DNA of 64,000 bases from contig NZ_JBFHJW010000014.1 of the NCBI RefSeq assembly GCF_041595635.1, positions 1 through 64,000 on the forward strand, written 5' to 3'. How positions within the stretch are numbered: position 1 is the stretch's first letter; every line of letters begins with the position of its first letter. The position numbers and the translations under genes were made by a program. Positions 35,013 through 44,925 of the stretch are shown here, piece after piece. The notes beneath the pieces are model-generated. The model was not told where the DNA came from. It did not search any database and worked only from the letters and a program-made list of their open reading frames with translations. Source of the stretch: Labilibaculum sp041595635. Its GTDB lineage: Bacteria > Bacteroidota > Bacteroidia > Bacteroidales > Marinifilaceae.

Positions 35013-35846
35013 TTACTTATTAGGAACACATAAAATCGGAATTTCGGAACTATTAACCATTTGTTGAGCATAAGAACCAAAAAACATACTAATTGGACTC
35101 TCAGCTTGCTGTGTCATAACTGCTATTAAATTCGCTTCTACTTCGCGTGCATATTCTAAAGATGAAAGCGTATTATTCTCTCCTTTCCGAAGGCTTTTCA
35201 CACAACTTATATTTCCTTCTATGAAGAAATCTTCAGCTTGCTTCATGTAATGTTCAATTTTACCAATCACATTGGCATCTGCGCTTTCATGAACCCCCAA
35301 AATATGAACTTTCGCGTTACATTTATTGGCAATTTCAGCAACAAAAGGAATTTTTTTCCTTGTTTCAGCACTTGCGTCAATTGGCATCACAATTGTTTTC
35401 AATTGTTTCTGAGACAATTCATTTTGCACAGTAATAACAGGACAACTAGCATTGTTCACTACTTTAAAAGCATTGCTTCCAATAAAAAACTCTTCAAATC
35501 CAGAAGCTCCATAAGCTCCCATTACAATCATATAGGCATCGCCATATTTTGCTTGATTAACGATCTCTCTGTAAACACTTCCTGTTCTTATTTTAAAATC
35601 AAAAACTCCATTCTTGACATAATAATCAGAAGAATGAAGTTCAATTAATTTCTCAAAATATTCCTGAACAGTATGAATGATTTCATTTTTCAACTCTTCG
35701 AAATGAAAGGGAATTTGAAACTTTTCGGATTTTTGCACGTGAATCATCCTCAAATGGCAACCTAATTTATTTGCCAAAAAAATACCAAAGCTCAATGCTT
35801 TGAGTGAATCACCAGAAAAATCTACTGGAACTAAAATACGCTTCAT
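35013..35846 (-). CDS. Universal stress protein with two UspA domains
   Basis: The 277-residue protein is a tandem UspA. The N-terminal copy starts MKRILVPVDFS and ends with the ATP-binding motif G-x2-G-x9-GS (GAYGASGFEEFFIGS). The C-terminal copy starts KTIVMPIDASAE but has lost that motif: its place is taken by TQQAESPISMFFGSYA. Only the first domain is expected to bind ATP (inference). UspA proteins are stress-induced and of unclear biochemical role. Two lysine-rich strands flank the domain junction at about 148. It diverges from miaB across 429 bases. Confidence 0.9.
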   Translation of the reverse strand: MKRILVPVDFSGDSLKALSFGIFLANKLGCHLRMIHVQKSEKFQIPFHFEELKNEIIHTVQEYFEKLIELHSSDYYVKNGVFDFKIRTGSVYREIVNQAKYGDAYMIVMGAYGASGFEEFFIGSNAFKVVNNASCPVITVQNELSQKQLKTIVMPIDASAETRKKIPFVAEIANKCNAKVHILGVHESADANVIGKIEHYMKQAEDFFIEGNISCVKSLRKGENNTLSSLEYAREVEANLIAVMTQQAESPISMFFGSYAQQMVNSSEIPILCVPNK

Positions 35847-36215
35847 GATGTCTACTTTTAGATTAACACTTTACAACCGTAATACAAGAACTATTCCTGA
35901 TTTGCCACAATCAATCGTTAAAACAGGATATTAAAAGAGGTTATATTTCACAAACACACTCTTTATCAAGCTCTTCTCAGACCCCTTATTTGCGGGGTAA
36001 AAATACACAAAATTATTTAGCAACAAACAGAATTTACAGACCAATATTAACTTATAGCTCCAATCATTAAATATTATTAAAACAGAGTTACTACTCCTCT
36101 AAAAGTACGAATTAATCCTCTAAACACCACCCCATTAGCAATCCTAAAAAGTAAGCTTAAACAAAATAATACCAATTCATTCTGCATACCAATTCTAAAT
36201 CATCCATACGATATC
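35847..36215. other. Intergenic stretch between uspA-like gene and miaB
   Basis: No plausible gene was found. CAAAATTA at 36008-36015 reads TAATTTTG on the minus strand, a -7 match for the stress protein, giving a 160-base leader; no -33 partner is at the right distance. ACCCC/GGGGT at 35981-35998 is a short inverted repeat of doubtful meaning. Confidence 0.35.
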
Positions 36216-36245
36216 TTGCCAATCAGTTTAGATAATATAACTTTG
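36216..36245 (+). promoter_or_regulatory. Predicted miaB promoter
   Basis: TTG at 36216-36218, 19 bases, then TAACTTTG at 36238-36245, a full consensus match. The predicted start near 36252 gives a leader of about 24 bases before the miaB ATG. Confidence 0.65.
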
Positions 36246-36275
36246 CAGCAAATTTAAAATAAGGGAAATACAAAA

Positions 36276-37607
36276 ATGAGCACTAATAACAAAAAATTAT
36301 TTTTGGAAACTTATGGTTGCCAAATGAATGTTGCTGATAGTGAAGTTGTAGCCTCGATTATGGAGCACGATGGTTTTGCAATTACTAAAACCCGCGAAGA
36401 AGCTGATTTAATTTTGGTTAATACTTGCTCGATTCGCGAAAATGCAGAAACCCGAGTTCGAGGTAGAGTGCAAGGATTTAGCGAACTAAAGAAAAAAAAT
36501 CCTAAACTTTTAGTTGGCGTTATTGGCTGTATGGCCGAACGACTGGGAGAAAAGTTATTTGAAGAAGAAAAAAATGTAAATCTTGTTGTTGGTCCCGATG
36601 CTTATATGGATCTTCCTCTTTTGGTTCGAAAAGCCGAAAATGGAGAAAATGCCATCAATATAGAACTTTCATTAACCGAAACATACAAAGATATTTGCCC
36701 TTCAAGAATTGATGAAACTTCTATTTCTGGTTTTGTTTCAATAATGCGCGGCTGCAATAATTTTTGCACCTACTGTATAGTTCCCTATACCCGAGGAAGA
36801 GAAAGAAGCAGAAATCCTGAAAGCATTTTAAAAGAGGTAAAAGATTTGGCGGATAAAGGGTACAAAGAGGTAACTCTTCTCGGTCAAAACGTCAATTCCT
36901 TCTCCTATAAAAATTCAGTGAATCAGGTTTCATTCCCTGAGCTCCTAGAGATGGTTGCCGTATCGGTTCCTAACATGCGAATTCGATTTGCAACTTCGCA
37001 TCCTAAAGACATGAGTGATGACACCTTACATGTGATTGCCCGAAATAAAAACATCTGTAACTTCATTCACTTACCTGTGCAATCGGGAAGCGATTCTGTT
37101 CTTAAAAATATGCGCCGGAAATATACTCAGGAATGGTACAAAAGTAAAATTGAAGCCATCCGAAAAATCATTCCAGACTGTGGCCTTTCTTCAGATATTT
37201 TTTGTGGATTCTACAACGAAAGTGATGAAGATTTCAACGAAACCATTGAGCTAATGAAATGGGCAAAATACGACTTGGCTTACATGTTTAAATATTCGGA
37301 ACGTCCGGGAACATATGCATATAAAAACATGAAGGACAATATTCCTGAAACTGTCAAGCAAAAACGTTTAGAACAAATGATCGAATTACAAAACCAAATT
37401 TCTCTGGAAAACAACCAAGGTGATCTTGGAAAAGTTTTTGAAGTTTTGGTGGAAGGCATCTCGAAAAAATCCGATCAGGAAGTATATGGCAGAACCCAAC
37501 AAAACAAGGTTGCAGTATTCCCTAAAAAAGATTATAAAGTTGGCGATTTTGTAAATGTTTTAATTAAAAGTTGCACCAAAGCAACCCTTATCGGAGAGGC
37601 AGTATAA
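36276..37607 (+). CDS. miaB: tRNA-2-methylthio-N6-isopentenyladenosine synthase MiaB
   Basis: This radical-SAM methylthiotransferase adds the methylthio group to i6A37 of tRNAs that read UNN codons. The 443 residues show the N-terminal cluster cysteines C15 (ETYGCQMN), C51 (NTCSIREN) and C85 (IGCMAER), the radical-SAM triad CNNFCTYC near 157-164, LGQNVNSF, LPVQSGS and a C-terminal TRAM domain (about 375-440). The hallmark VNTCSIRENAE places it in MiaB and not in the RimO or MtaB groups. It is monocistronic, with a clean promoter and a long terminator. Confidence 0.96.
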   Translation: MSTNNKKLFLETYGCQMNVADSEVVASIMEHDGFAITKTREEADLILVNTCSIRENAETRVRGRVQGFSELKKKNPKLLVGVIGCMAERLGEKLFEEEKNVNLVVGPDAYMDLPLLVRKAENGENAINIELSLTETYKDICPSRIDETSISGFVSIMRGCNNFCTYCIVPYTRGRERSRNPESILKEVKDLADKGYKEVTLLGQNVNSFSYKNSVNQVSFPELLEMVAVSVPNMRIRFATSHPKDMSDDTLHVIARNKNICNFIHLPVQSGSDSVLKNMRRKYTQEWYKSKIEAIRKIIPDCGLSSDIFCGFYNESDEDFNETIELMKWAKYDLAYMFKYSERPGTYAYKNMKDNIPETVKQKRLEQMIELQNQISLENNQGDLGKVFEVLVEGISKKSDQEVYGRTQQNKVAVFPKKDYKVGDFVNVLIKSCTKATLIGEAV

Positions 37608-37627
37608 ACTACCAAATAGCATTGCAA

Positions 37628-37688
37628 TCCAGAAAATATTGAATCAATTTTTCCCGTTCAATTGATTCAGCATTTTCTGGACTTTTTT
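37628..37688 (+). terminator. Terminator after miaB
   Basis: A 22-bp stem with one two-base mismatch (TCCAGAAAAT-AT-TGAATCAATT against AATTGATTCA-GC-ATTTTCTGGA) is followed by CTTTTTTA. It begins 21 bases after the miaB stop. Confidence 0.85.
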
Positions 37689-37728
37689 ATCTCTTTTTCA
37701 TTAACTTTATTTCTTTAAAAAGAGAAGC

Positions 37729-38247
37729 ATGAAAATTACGATTCGCCCAGAAAATAAAAATGACTATAAAAACATCTCCCTAATTAACGACATGGCTTTC
37801 GGGCAAGAAAATGAAGGTTTGTTCGTTGAGAAAATCCGAAGCAATAAAAAATTTCAGTCCAACCTTTCTTTAGTCGCCTGCATGGGAAATGAGATTGTTG
37901 GGCACATTTTATTCTTCCCAATCGAGATTATTTCCGAAACAAATCAATTTGAAACTCTAGCATTAGCCCCAATGTCGGTAATTCCAGAATTACAAGAATT
38001 AGGAATTGGCTCCCAATTGGTGGAAAAAGGATTGGCAAAAGCAAAAAAAATGGGCTACACTTCTGTGATTGTCCTTGGACATGCTAAGTTCTACACGAAA
38101 TTTGGTTTTACTCCGGCTTCTCAATTCAATATTTCCTCTTCTTTTAAGGTCCCTGATGAAAATTTTATGGCATTAGAATTGAAAAAAGAAGCTCTCCAAA
38201 AACTTTCAGGATGTGTTTCATATCCTAAAGAATTTGATGAACTATAA
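37729..38247 (+). CDS. GNAT-family N-acetyltransferase
   Basis: The 172-residue protein has the YhbS-like GNAT layout: MKITIRPENKNDYKNISLIN for the first strand and helix, LALAPMSVIPELQELGIGSQLVEKG for motif A (the acetyl-CoA pyrophosphate loop Q-x-x-G-I-G, here QELGIG), VIVLGHAKFYTKFGF for motif B, and a final MALEL. The donor should be acetyl-CoA; the acceptor is unknown. It follows miaB after a strong terminator, so it is likely transcribed separately, though no -7 match was found in the 40-base gap. Confidence 0.85.
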   Translation: MKITIRPENKNDYKNISLINDMAFGQENEGLFVEKIRSNKKFQSNLSLVACMGNEIVGHILFFPIEIISETNQFETLALAPMSVIPELQELGIGSQLVEKGLAKAKKMGYTSVIVLGHAKFYTKFGFTPASQFNISSSFKVPDENFMALELKKEALQKLSGCVSYPKEFDEL

Positions 38248-38279
38248 GTAAAAATATCAAGTCCGAAAACGAACATCAT

Positions 38280-38299
38280 ACTGTTCACTTGTGAACAGT
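38280..38299. repeat. 20-bp inverted repeat upstream of tricorn protease
   Basis: ACTGTTCAC-TT-GTGAACAGT has nine-base perfect arms and a two-base centre. There is no T tract beyond it, so it is not a terminator. It resembles a dimeric repressor operator, or a small cruciform. It lies about 150 bases before the tricorn protease ATG. Confidence 0.5.
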
Positions 38300-38448
38300 G
38301 GTAATTTCTTAAAAATTAGCCGCCAAAAGCAAAACATCAACATTTCAAGTGCTTACTAATTTTGGTATAAATTATGTTACAACACTCGAATTGTTAGTAT
38401 CTTTCAAAGAAATTGTAGCACCTAAATTTTAACGCAATTCAATAAAAC

Positions 38449-41400
38449 ATGATTAAAAAGTTATTTTTCATCACCACATTTTTAATTGCCCTCGCACAAA
38501 GTCTTCTAGCTATAAATAATCCTTTGTGGCTTCGCTATCCTGCGATTTCACCAGATGGACAAAGTATAGTATTTGAATACGACGGCGATTTATTCACAAT
38601 CCCTTCTGAAGGAGGAGATGCAATTGCCTTAACTAGCAATCAATCCTACGATTATCAGCCCATATGGTCACCAGATAGCAAGATGATTGCATTTGCCTCG
38701 GATCGATACGGTAATTTTGATATTTTCACCATGCCTGCCGCAGGAGGAGCTCCCAATAGAATTACCTTTAATTCAAATACAGAGACTCCCTCTAGTTTCA
38801 GCCCTGACGGACAAAATATTTTATTTTCATCGAACTTGAGTGATGATTATCAAAATGCGATGTTTCCCTCGAGTATATTACCAGAACTTTACAGCGTTTC
38901 TGTAAAAGGAGGAAAAGTATCTCAGATTTTGACTTCACCAGCTTTGGATGCAAGCTACAGCAAAAACATGGACTACATCCTTTATCGCGACAGCAAAGGA
39001 TATGAAAATCATTGGCGCAAACACCACACTTCGTCGGTAACACGCGACATTTGGCTCTACGATGTAAAAAACAAAAAACACAGCATGTTTTCAACTTATG
39101 AAGGCGAAGATTTGTATCCTGTTTTCAATTCTGCCAATAATGAGATCTACTATTTATCCGAGAAATCGGGAAGTTTTAATGTATGGAAAGCACCAATCAA
39201 CAACAAAACTCAACTCACGCAAATTAGTTCCTTTGAAAAGCATCCTGTTCGTTTTTTAAGCATCTCGAATGAGAATAAACTCTGCTATTCATGGAACGGT
39301 GAAATTTACACTCAGGAAGAAGGGAAAGAGCCAACAAAACTTGATGTTAAAATTACAAGCGATCGCAAAGAAAATGAAGTTAGCTACGAACAACTACGAA
39401 GTGGTGCTACTGAAATGAGTGTTTCGCCTAATGGAAAGGAAATTGCTTTTATTGTTCGAGGAGAAGTTTATGTAACATCAGTTGACTATGGAACAACCAA
39501 ACGAATTACTAATACTCCTGAGCAAGAGCGTTCGGTAAGCTACAGTCCCGACGGAAAACATTTGCTTTACGCTTCGGAACGAAATGGCAGCTGGAACCTG
39601 TATCAAAGTTCAATAATTCGAGAAGAAGAAAGTCAATTCTCCAATTCAACTCTTTTAAAAGAGGAAGCTATATTAGAAGTACCGGCAGAAAGTTTTCAAC
39701 CTAAATATTCGCCTGATGGCAAAGAAATTGCCTTTCTTGAAGATCGGGTCATTCTTAAAGTAATCAATTTAGAATCGAAAAAAGTACGAACCATTCTAGG
39801 AAAAAAATGGAACTACTCCTATTCCGATGGAGATCAGCATTACGATTGGTCGCCCGACGGAAAATGGTTTTTAGTAAACATCTATCCTCATACTCTTTTC
39901 ATGACAGATGTTGCCTTGGTAGATGCTCAGGGAAATGAGAATGTAATTAATCTTAGCGAAAGCGGTTATAGTGATTCAGATCCAAAATGGTCGTTAAAAG
40001 GGAATGCTATGATTTGGTTCACCGACAAACGAGGATATCGTAGCCATGGAAGCTGGGGCTCTCAATCGGATGTGTACATTCAATTTTTTAACCAAAAAGC
40101 ATTTGATGATTTTAAACTTACAAAAGAAGAAAGAGAGCTGAAAGAAGAGGCCGAAGAAGCTGCGAAAGAAGAGGAATCAGAAAAAAACAAGAAAAAAGAC
40201 AAGAAAGACAAAAAGGATGAAGATAAAACAGAAGATTTGAAGATTGAATTTCCAGGAATGGAAGATCGTCAAATTTGCCTAACCATTAATCCTTCGAAAC
40301 TTTCCGATGCTATTTTAACTCCTGATGGAAAAAAATTATTCTACTTAAGCAGATTTGAAGATGGATATGACCTTTGGGTAAATAATTTGGAAGAAAATGA
40401 AACAAAAAAAATACTTGATCTAAAAGGTGGAGGTGGTGCAATGCAATTCGATAAGGATGCTAAAAACCTATTTTTAATGTCGGGAAATAGCATTATTAAA
40501 GTAGAAGTTGCCTCGAACAAACGAAAAGATATTAGCTACACAGCCGAAATGTATTTAGACAAAGCCAAAGAGAGAGAATATCTTTTTGAACACGTTTGGC
40601 GTACCATGTTGAAGAAATTCTACGATCCTGAGATGCATCATATCAATTGGGAGTTTTACAAAGCAGAATACAAAAGATTTTTACCATACATAAACAACAA
40701 TTACGACTTTGCCGAAATGCTCAGCGAATTGTTAGGAGAACTTAATGCATCTCATACTGGTTCTGGTTATCGTCCTAAACCTGAAAATTCAGATAAAACT
40801 GCACTTTTAGGAGCATTTTTCGATTGGAACTTTCAAGGTGATGGTTTACGTATAGCCGAAATTTTAGAAAAAGGACCTCTTCAACAAGCTGATTCAAAAA
40901 TAAAAGTTGGAAGCATCATTGAAAAAATAGATGGACAAACAATTTCTAAAGATGAAAGCTATTACTCTTTACTCAATCATAAAGCTGGTAAAAAGGTACT
41001 ACTTAGTTTGTATAACCCGTACACCAAGGAGAGATGGGAAGAAAGTATAAAACCAGTGTCGAGCATTTCCAACCTACTATATGAACGTTGGGTAAAAAAA
41101 CGCCAGCAAGATTGTGAACGATTATCGAACGGAAGAGTTGGATATGTTCATGTGAGAGGAATGGATTCGCCAAGTTACCGTAAAGTCTATTCGGAAATGC
41201 TTGGAAAATATGGCGATTACGAAGCCATTATTGTCGACACTCGATTTAATGGTGGCGGTTGGCTTCACGATGATTTAGCCACTCTTTTAAGTGGAAACAT
41301 CTACTCAACTCTTTCGCCCCGAGGTCAGGATTTTGGAACCGAACCTCGCACCAAATGGAAAAAGCCTTCGGCTGTTTTGGTGAGTGAAAGTAACTACTCT

Positions 41401-41691
41401 GACGCTTGTGCTTTCCCTTACGTTTATCAAACCTTACAACTAGGCAAACTTGTTGGAATGCCTGTTCCTGGAACCATGACTGCTGTTTGGTGGGAAACAC
41501 TTCAAGACCAGTCCTTATATTTTGGTATGCCAATGGTCGGCGTGAAAGATACAAAAGGAAATTACATCGAAAATCAGCAAATTGAACCAGATATAAAAGT
41601 TCGCAACGACTACGAAAAAATCACCAAAGGTGAAGATCAGCAACTTGAAAAAGCTGTAGAATCTCTCCTAAATGAATTGAACAATAAATAG
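38449..41691 (+). CDS. Tricorn-type S41 protease
   Basis: The 1080-residue protein is a tricorn-like peptidase. A signal peptide (about 1-21) leads into an N-terminal beta-propeller with repeated S-P-D-G motifs (AISPDGQSIVFEYD, IWSPDSKMIAFASD, SFSPDGQNILFSS) and a second propeller from about residue 320. A lysine/glutamate-rich linker (about 560-600) joins the C-terminal core: tricorn C1, a PDZ domain near 790-860, and the S41 catalytic region with DTRFNGGG near 927 and the likely nucleophile Ser984 in NYSDACAF. Tricorn proteases degrade oligopeptides; the signal places this one outside the cytoplasm. The acidic/basic linker is unusually long. Confidence 0.9.
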   Translation: MIKKLFFITTFLIALAQSLLAINNPLWLRYPAISPDGQSIVFEYDGDLFTIPSEGGDAIALTSNQSYDYQPIWSPDSKMIAFASDRYGNFDIFTMPAAGGAPNRITFNSNTETPSSFSPDGQNILFSSNLSDDYQNAMFPSSILPELYSVSVKGGKVSQILTSPALDASYSKNMDYILYRDSKGYENHWRKHHTSSVTRDIWLYDVKNKKHSMFSTYEGEDLYPVFNSANNEIYYLSEKSGSFNVWKAPINNKTQLTQISSFEKHPVRFLSISNENKLCYSWNGEIYTQEEGKEPTKLDVKITSDRKENEVSYEQLRSGATEMSVSPNGKEIAFIVRGEVYVTSVDYGTTKRITNTPEQERSVSYSPDGKHLLYASERNGSWNLYQSSIIREEESQFSNSTLLKEEAILEVPAESFQPKYSPDGKEIAFLEDRVILKVINLESKKVRTILGKKWNYSYSDGDQHYDWSPDGKWFLVNIYPHTLFMTDVALVDAQGNENVINLSESGYSDSDPKWSLKGNAMIWFTDKRGYRSHGSWGSQSDVYIQFFNQKAFDDFKLTKEERELKEEAEEAAKEEESEKNKKKDKKDKKDEDKTEDLKIEFPGMEDRQICLTINPSKLSDAILTPDGKKLFYLSRFEDGYDLWVNNLEENETKKILDLKGGGGAMQFDKDAKNLFLMSGNSIIKVEVASNKRKDISYTAEMYLDKAKEREYLFEHVWRTMLKKFYDPEMHHINWEFYKAEYKRFLPYINNNYDFAEMLSELLGELNASHTGSGYRPKPENSDKTALLGAFFDWNFQGDGLRIAEILEKGPLQQADSKIKVGSIIEKIDGQTISKDESYYSLLNHKAGKKVLLSLYNPYTKERWEESIKPVSSISNLLYERWVKKRQQDCERLSNGRVGYVHVRGMDSPSYRKVYSEMLGKYGDYEAIIVDTRFNGGGWLHDDLATLLSGNIYSTLSPRGQDFGTEPRTKWKKPSAVLVSESNYSDACAFPYVYQTLQLGKLVGMPVPGTMTAVWWETLQDQSLYFGMPMVGVKDTKGNYIENQQIEPDIKVRNDYEKITKGEDQQLEKAVESLLNELNNK

Positions 41692-41704
41692 TCTTTCTAG
41701 TGAA

Positions 41705-41754
41705 AACCTATACCGAACGACTCTTAATTCAGAGAAGGTGTTTGGTAAGAGGTT
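41705..41754 (+). other. Imperfect hairpin just after the tricorn protease gene
   Basis: Nested complementary arms AACCT/AGGTT, TACCGAAC/GTTTGGTA (one G-T pair) and CTCT/AGAG can fold into one irregular stem. No T tract follows. It is a possible 3-prime structured element; support is only complementarity. Confidence 0.3.
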
Positions 41755-41830
41755 CCATTGCTTTTTGAAATTAATGGCTGAAACCAATAAATATAAATGA
41801 AAGCTTTGATTCGCTTCAAACTTATAAGCT

Positions 41831-41873
41831 CGTTGGGTATTTACATCCTGTATTTAAACCCAACGGTTTTTTT
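41831..41873 (+). terminator. Terminator of the tricorn protease transcript
   Basis: CGTTGGGT and ACCCAACG form an 8-bp stem with a 19-base loop that can pair further, followed by GTTTTTTT. It lies about 140 bases past the stop codon. Confidence 0.7.
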
Positions 41874-41966
41874 ATCATTTTTAAAAGTTTAAATTTTACT
41901 AACTTGATGGGCATTCAGCCAAAATCACCTTAATTAATAAAAGAGTCACAAAATAATAATTAACTT

Positions 41967-44386
41967 ATGAAACGATGTATTTATCTGCTCCTACTCTTGA
42001 TCATTTCGAAGGCAAATGCACAGGAGAATATCAATTACCAAAAACCATCATCAGAAATACTAGAACTTGTCGACGTTAGTCTTGCTCCTTCGGTGCTGAT
42101 TGATGAAAATAAAGATTTTCTTATTCTCCGCTACCGGGATGCCTTTAAAACCATCGCTGAGCTTTCGGAAGAAGAATTACGTTTAGGTGGATTGCGAATC
42201 AATCCGAAAACGAATATTGGCAGCCGAACCAACTACTACAACAATCTAAAACTAATCAAACTAAAAAGTAAGAATTTAGTAGCTCAACAAATAGCAGGAT
42301 TACCCGAAAATCCACGTTTAGCCAATTTCTCTTGGTCTCCAGATCAAAAGAAAATTGCATTTACGAACACCACAAACAAAGGAGTAGAGCTTTGGGTTCT
42401 CAATTTGCAAAACCTAAGCTCCAAAAAAATAAGTAATGCCAAAGTAAATGCCAATATGCACGACGTAATCAATTGGTTTGAAGATAGCAAATCATTATTG
42501 GTGAAAATGGTTTCTGAAGACAGAAGAGAACTAATCGACACCGAAAATTCAATTCCTACAGGCCCAACCATATCGATAAACGAAGGCAGTAAAGCCCAAA
42601 ACAGAACCTATCAGGATTTGCTAAAAAATAAAAATGACGAATACAATTTTGAGCAATTGGCACTCTCCGATCTGTACAAGATATCCATAGATGGCAGTCA
42701 GGAAAAATGGTTAGATGGAGCAATGTACGAAGGAATTAGTTTCTCTCCCGATGGCAATTATGTAATGATAACAACTATCGAAAAACCATTTTCCTACCTA
42801 GTCCCTTACGGTCGATTTCCATCCAAAACTAACATTTATTCAAGTACTGGAAAAATGATTCAAACCGTACTGGAAGTTCCCTTAATTGAAGAATTACCAA
42901 AAGGTTTTATGGCCGAAAGAACAGGTCGCCGAGATTTATCCTGGCGCGATGACAAGCCAGCCTCACTTATTTTGTAGAAGCTTTAGATGGTGGCGATCCG
43001 GAAAACGAGGTTGATTTCCGAGATGAAATATTTGAACTGCAAGCTCCTTTCAATGGGACTCCGAAAAGCATAATGAAAACCATTAACCGTTTCTACACCA
43101 TTAATTGGGGAACAGATGATATAGCTATTGCAATGGATTATTGGAGGAATGATCGAAATACAAAAACTTATCTCTTTAATCCTTCTGATGCCAGCCAGAA
43201 AGCTAAAATAATTTCAGACCGGAACTATCAAGATCGATATAACGATCCAGGGAATTTTGTTTTTCAAAGAAATAAATTTGGAAACAATGTACTGGCTTTA
43301 GATGGAGATAATGCTTTCCTAATCGGAGATGGATTTTCAGATAATGGTCAATACCCTTTTCTTGACAAACTGAATTTAAAGAATCAGAAAAAAGAACGTT
43401 TGTATCAATCGACCTATGAAAAAAAGCTTGAAGACTTACGAGATTTTAATCCTTCTAGTCAAAAATTATTGGTTCGTATTGAATCAAAAACGGATTATCC
43501 AAACTACTATTTTCGTGATCTGAAAAAGAATGATATTCAACAGCTCACCAAATTTGAAAATCCGTTTAAAAGCATTCAAAATGTGCACAAAGAAGTGTTG
43601 AATTACAAACGAAAAGATGGACTAGAACTTTCTGGCACTTTATATCTTCCTGTTGGATACGATATGAATAAAAAAGAAAAAATGCCCATGATTCTATGGG
43701 CTTATCCAAGAGAATTTAAAGACAAGACAAGCGCCTCTCAGAATACGCAGAATCCAAATGAATTCACCTATCCATTCTGGGCATCACCTATTTATTGGGT
43801 AACAAAAGGCTATGTTGTTTTAGACGATGCCTCCTTCCCCATTGTTGGTGAAGGAGATACGGAACCAAACGATTTATTTCGAAAACAATTGGTTTCAAAT
43901 GCTAAAGCTGCCATTGATGCTGTTGATAGCCTAGGGTACATTGATAGAAACAAGGTTGCCGTTGGAGGACACAGCTATGGCGCTTTCATGGTTGCCAACC
44001 TACTTAGTCATTGCGATTTGTTTGCTGCAGGAATCGCTCGTAGTGGTGCTTATAACCGAACATTAACTCCTTTCGGATTTCAAAGCGAAGAACGTTCCTA
44101 TTGGGATGCCCCTGAAGTTTACTACAAAATGTCGCCTTTTATGCATGCCGACAAAATGAAAACGCCCCTTCTTTTGATTCATGGAGAAGCAGATAACAAT
44201 TCGGGAACCTATCCAATGCAAAGCGAACGTTACTTCAATGCCTTAAAAGGATTAGGAGCTAATGTACGATTAGTGATTTTCCCTAAAGAGAGTCATAGCT
44301 ACCGAGCCAAAGAAAGTATTCTTCACATGTTGTGGGAACAAGATCAATGGCTGGAGAAATACGTAAAAAACCGAAAAGTAGAATAA
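41967..44386 (+). pseudogene. S9 prolyl oligopeptidase family gene with frameshift
   Basis: Two reading frames together encode one S9 peptidase. The first (41967-42977, 336 codons) has a signal peptide, an N-terminal propeller part and then stops right after SWRDDKPASL. One base out of frame, the DNA continues T-Y-F-V-E-A-L-D-G-G-D-P, exactly the family continuation, and runs into the second frame (Met at 43073, stop at 44386). The second part carries the alpha/beta-hydrolase domain with the nucleophile in GGHSYGAFM (AGC at 43973), the acid in GEADNNSG and the base in ESHSYR. One base is missing at 42961-42966. All catalytic residues are intact. A sequencing error or a recent mutation both fit. 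Confidence 0.8.
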
Positions 44387-44403
44387 GCTTATCACAATAA
44401 GCT

Positions 44404-44440
44404 AAAAAGGGAATCCATTACGAATGGATTCCCTTTTTTT
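44404..44440 (+). terminator. Terminator after the S9 peptidase gene
   Basis: A 16-bp stem (AAAAAGGGAATCCATT with AATGGATTCCCTTTTT) has a three-base loop and is followed by a T run. It starts 18 bases after the stop. Confidence 0.9.
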
Positions 44441-44925
44441 TATAAAAGTTTTCCTTCTCCATTTGTAAATTTGAATTGCAAATAAACAGCACAATCCGTC
44501 AAATGAATATCGAAATTATTTTCGAAAATTATTGCCACAAAAACTCAATAAATTAGGCCCCAATAGCTTTGAAAAGGTGACCAAAACACCTCATCGATAA
44601 GAAGATGTATTGATTTTAACTGAATAACACTAGGCTACACTATAACAGAAATTTTGTCCCTTTCTCTGAAAAAATCAAATCGTAAATCTACCTTCTAAAG
44701 AAGAAAGAGAATTCCTTATTTTATATACTTTATTTAGAAAAATTAATTCCACTATCAATCAATAAAATTATCAATAACGGAAATTTACTCGCAATTAAAA
44801 AAATCAAAATCAGTTTAACTGCAGGTAAAAACTCTGAGTTGACACACTCAAAAACTACGAAATAAGATACTCTTTTAATCAAAGTTATTATTCAAAACAA
44901 CAAAAAGTAGTTTTTCAAGCGATGC
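44441..44925. other. Gene-free AT-rich stretch
   Basis: No reading frame, convincing promoter or strong hairpin was found in about 485 bases. Short weak repeats (AGGTG/CACCT, TGAGT/ACTCA) occur but have no T tracts. I see nothing functional here. Confidence 0.4.

Noticed and set aside
35981..35998. ACCCC/GGGGT inverted repeat as a terminator
   Set aside because: The stem is only 5 bp with no T tract, and no gene ends nearby.
42961..42980. Programmed -1 frameshifting in the S9 peptidase
   Set aside because: No X-XXY-YYZ slippery site or downstream pseudoknot is evident; a mutation or read error fits better.
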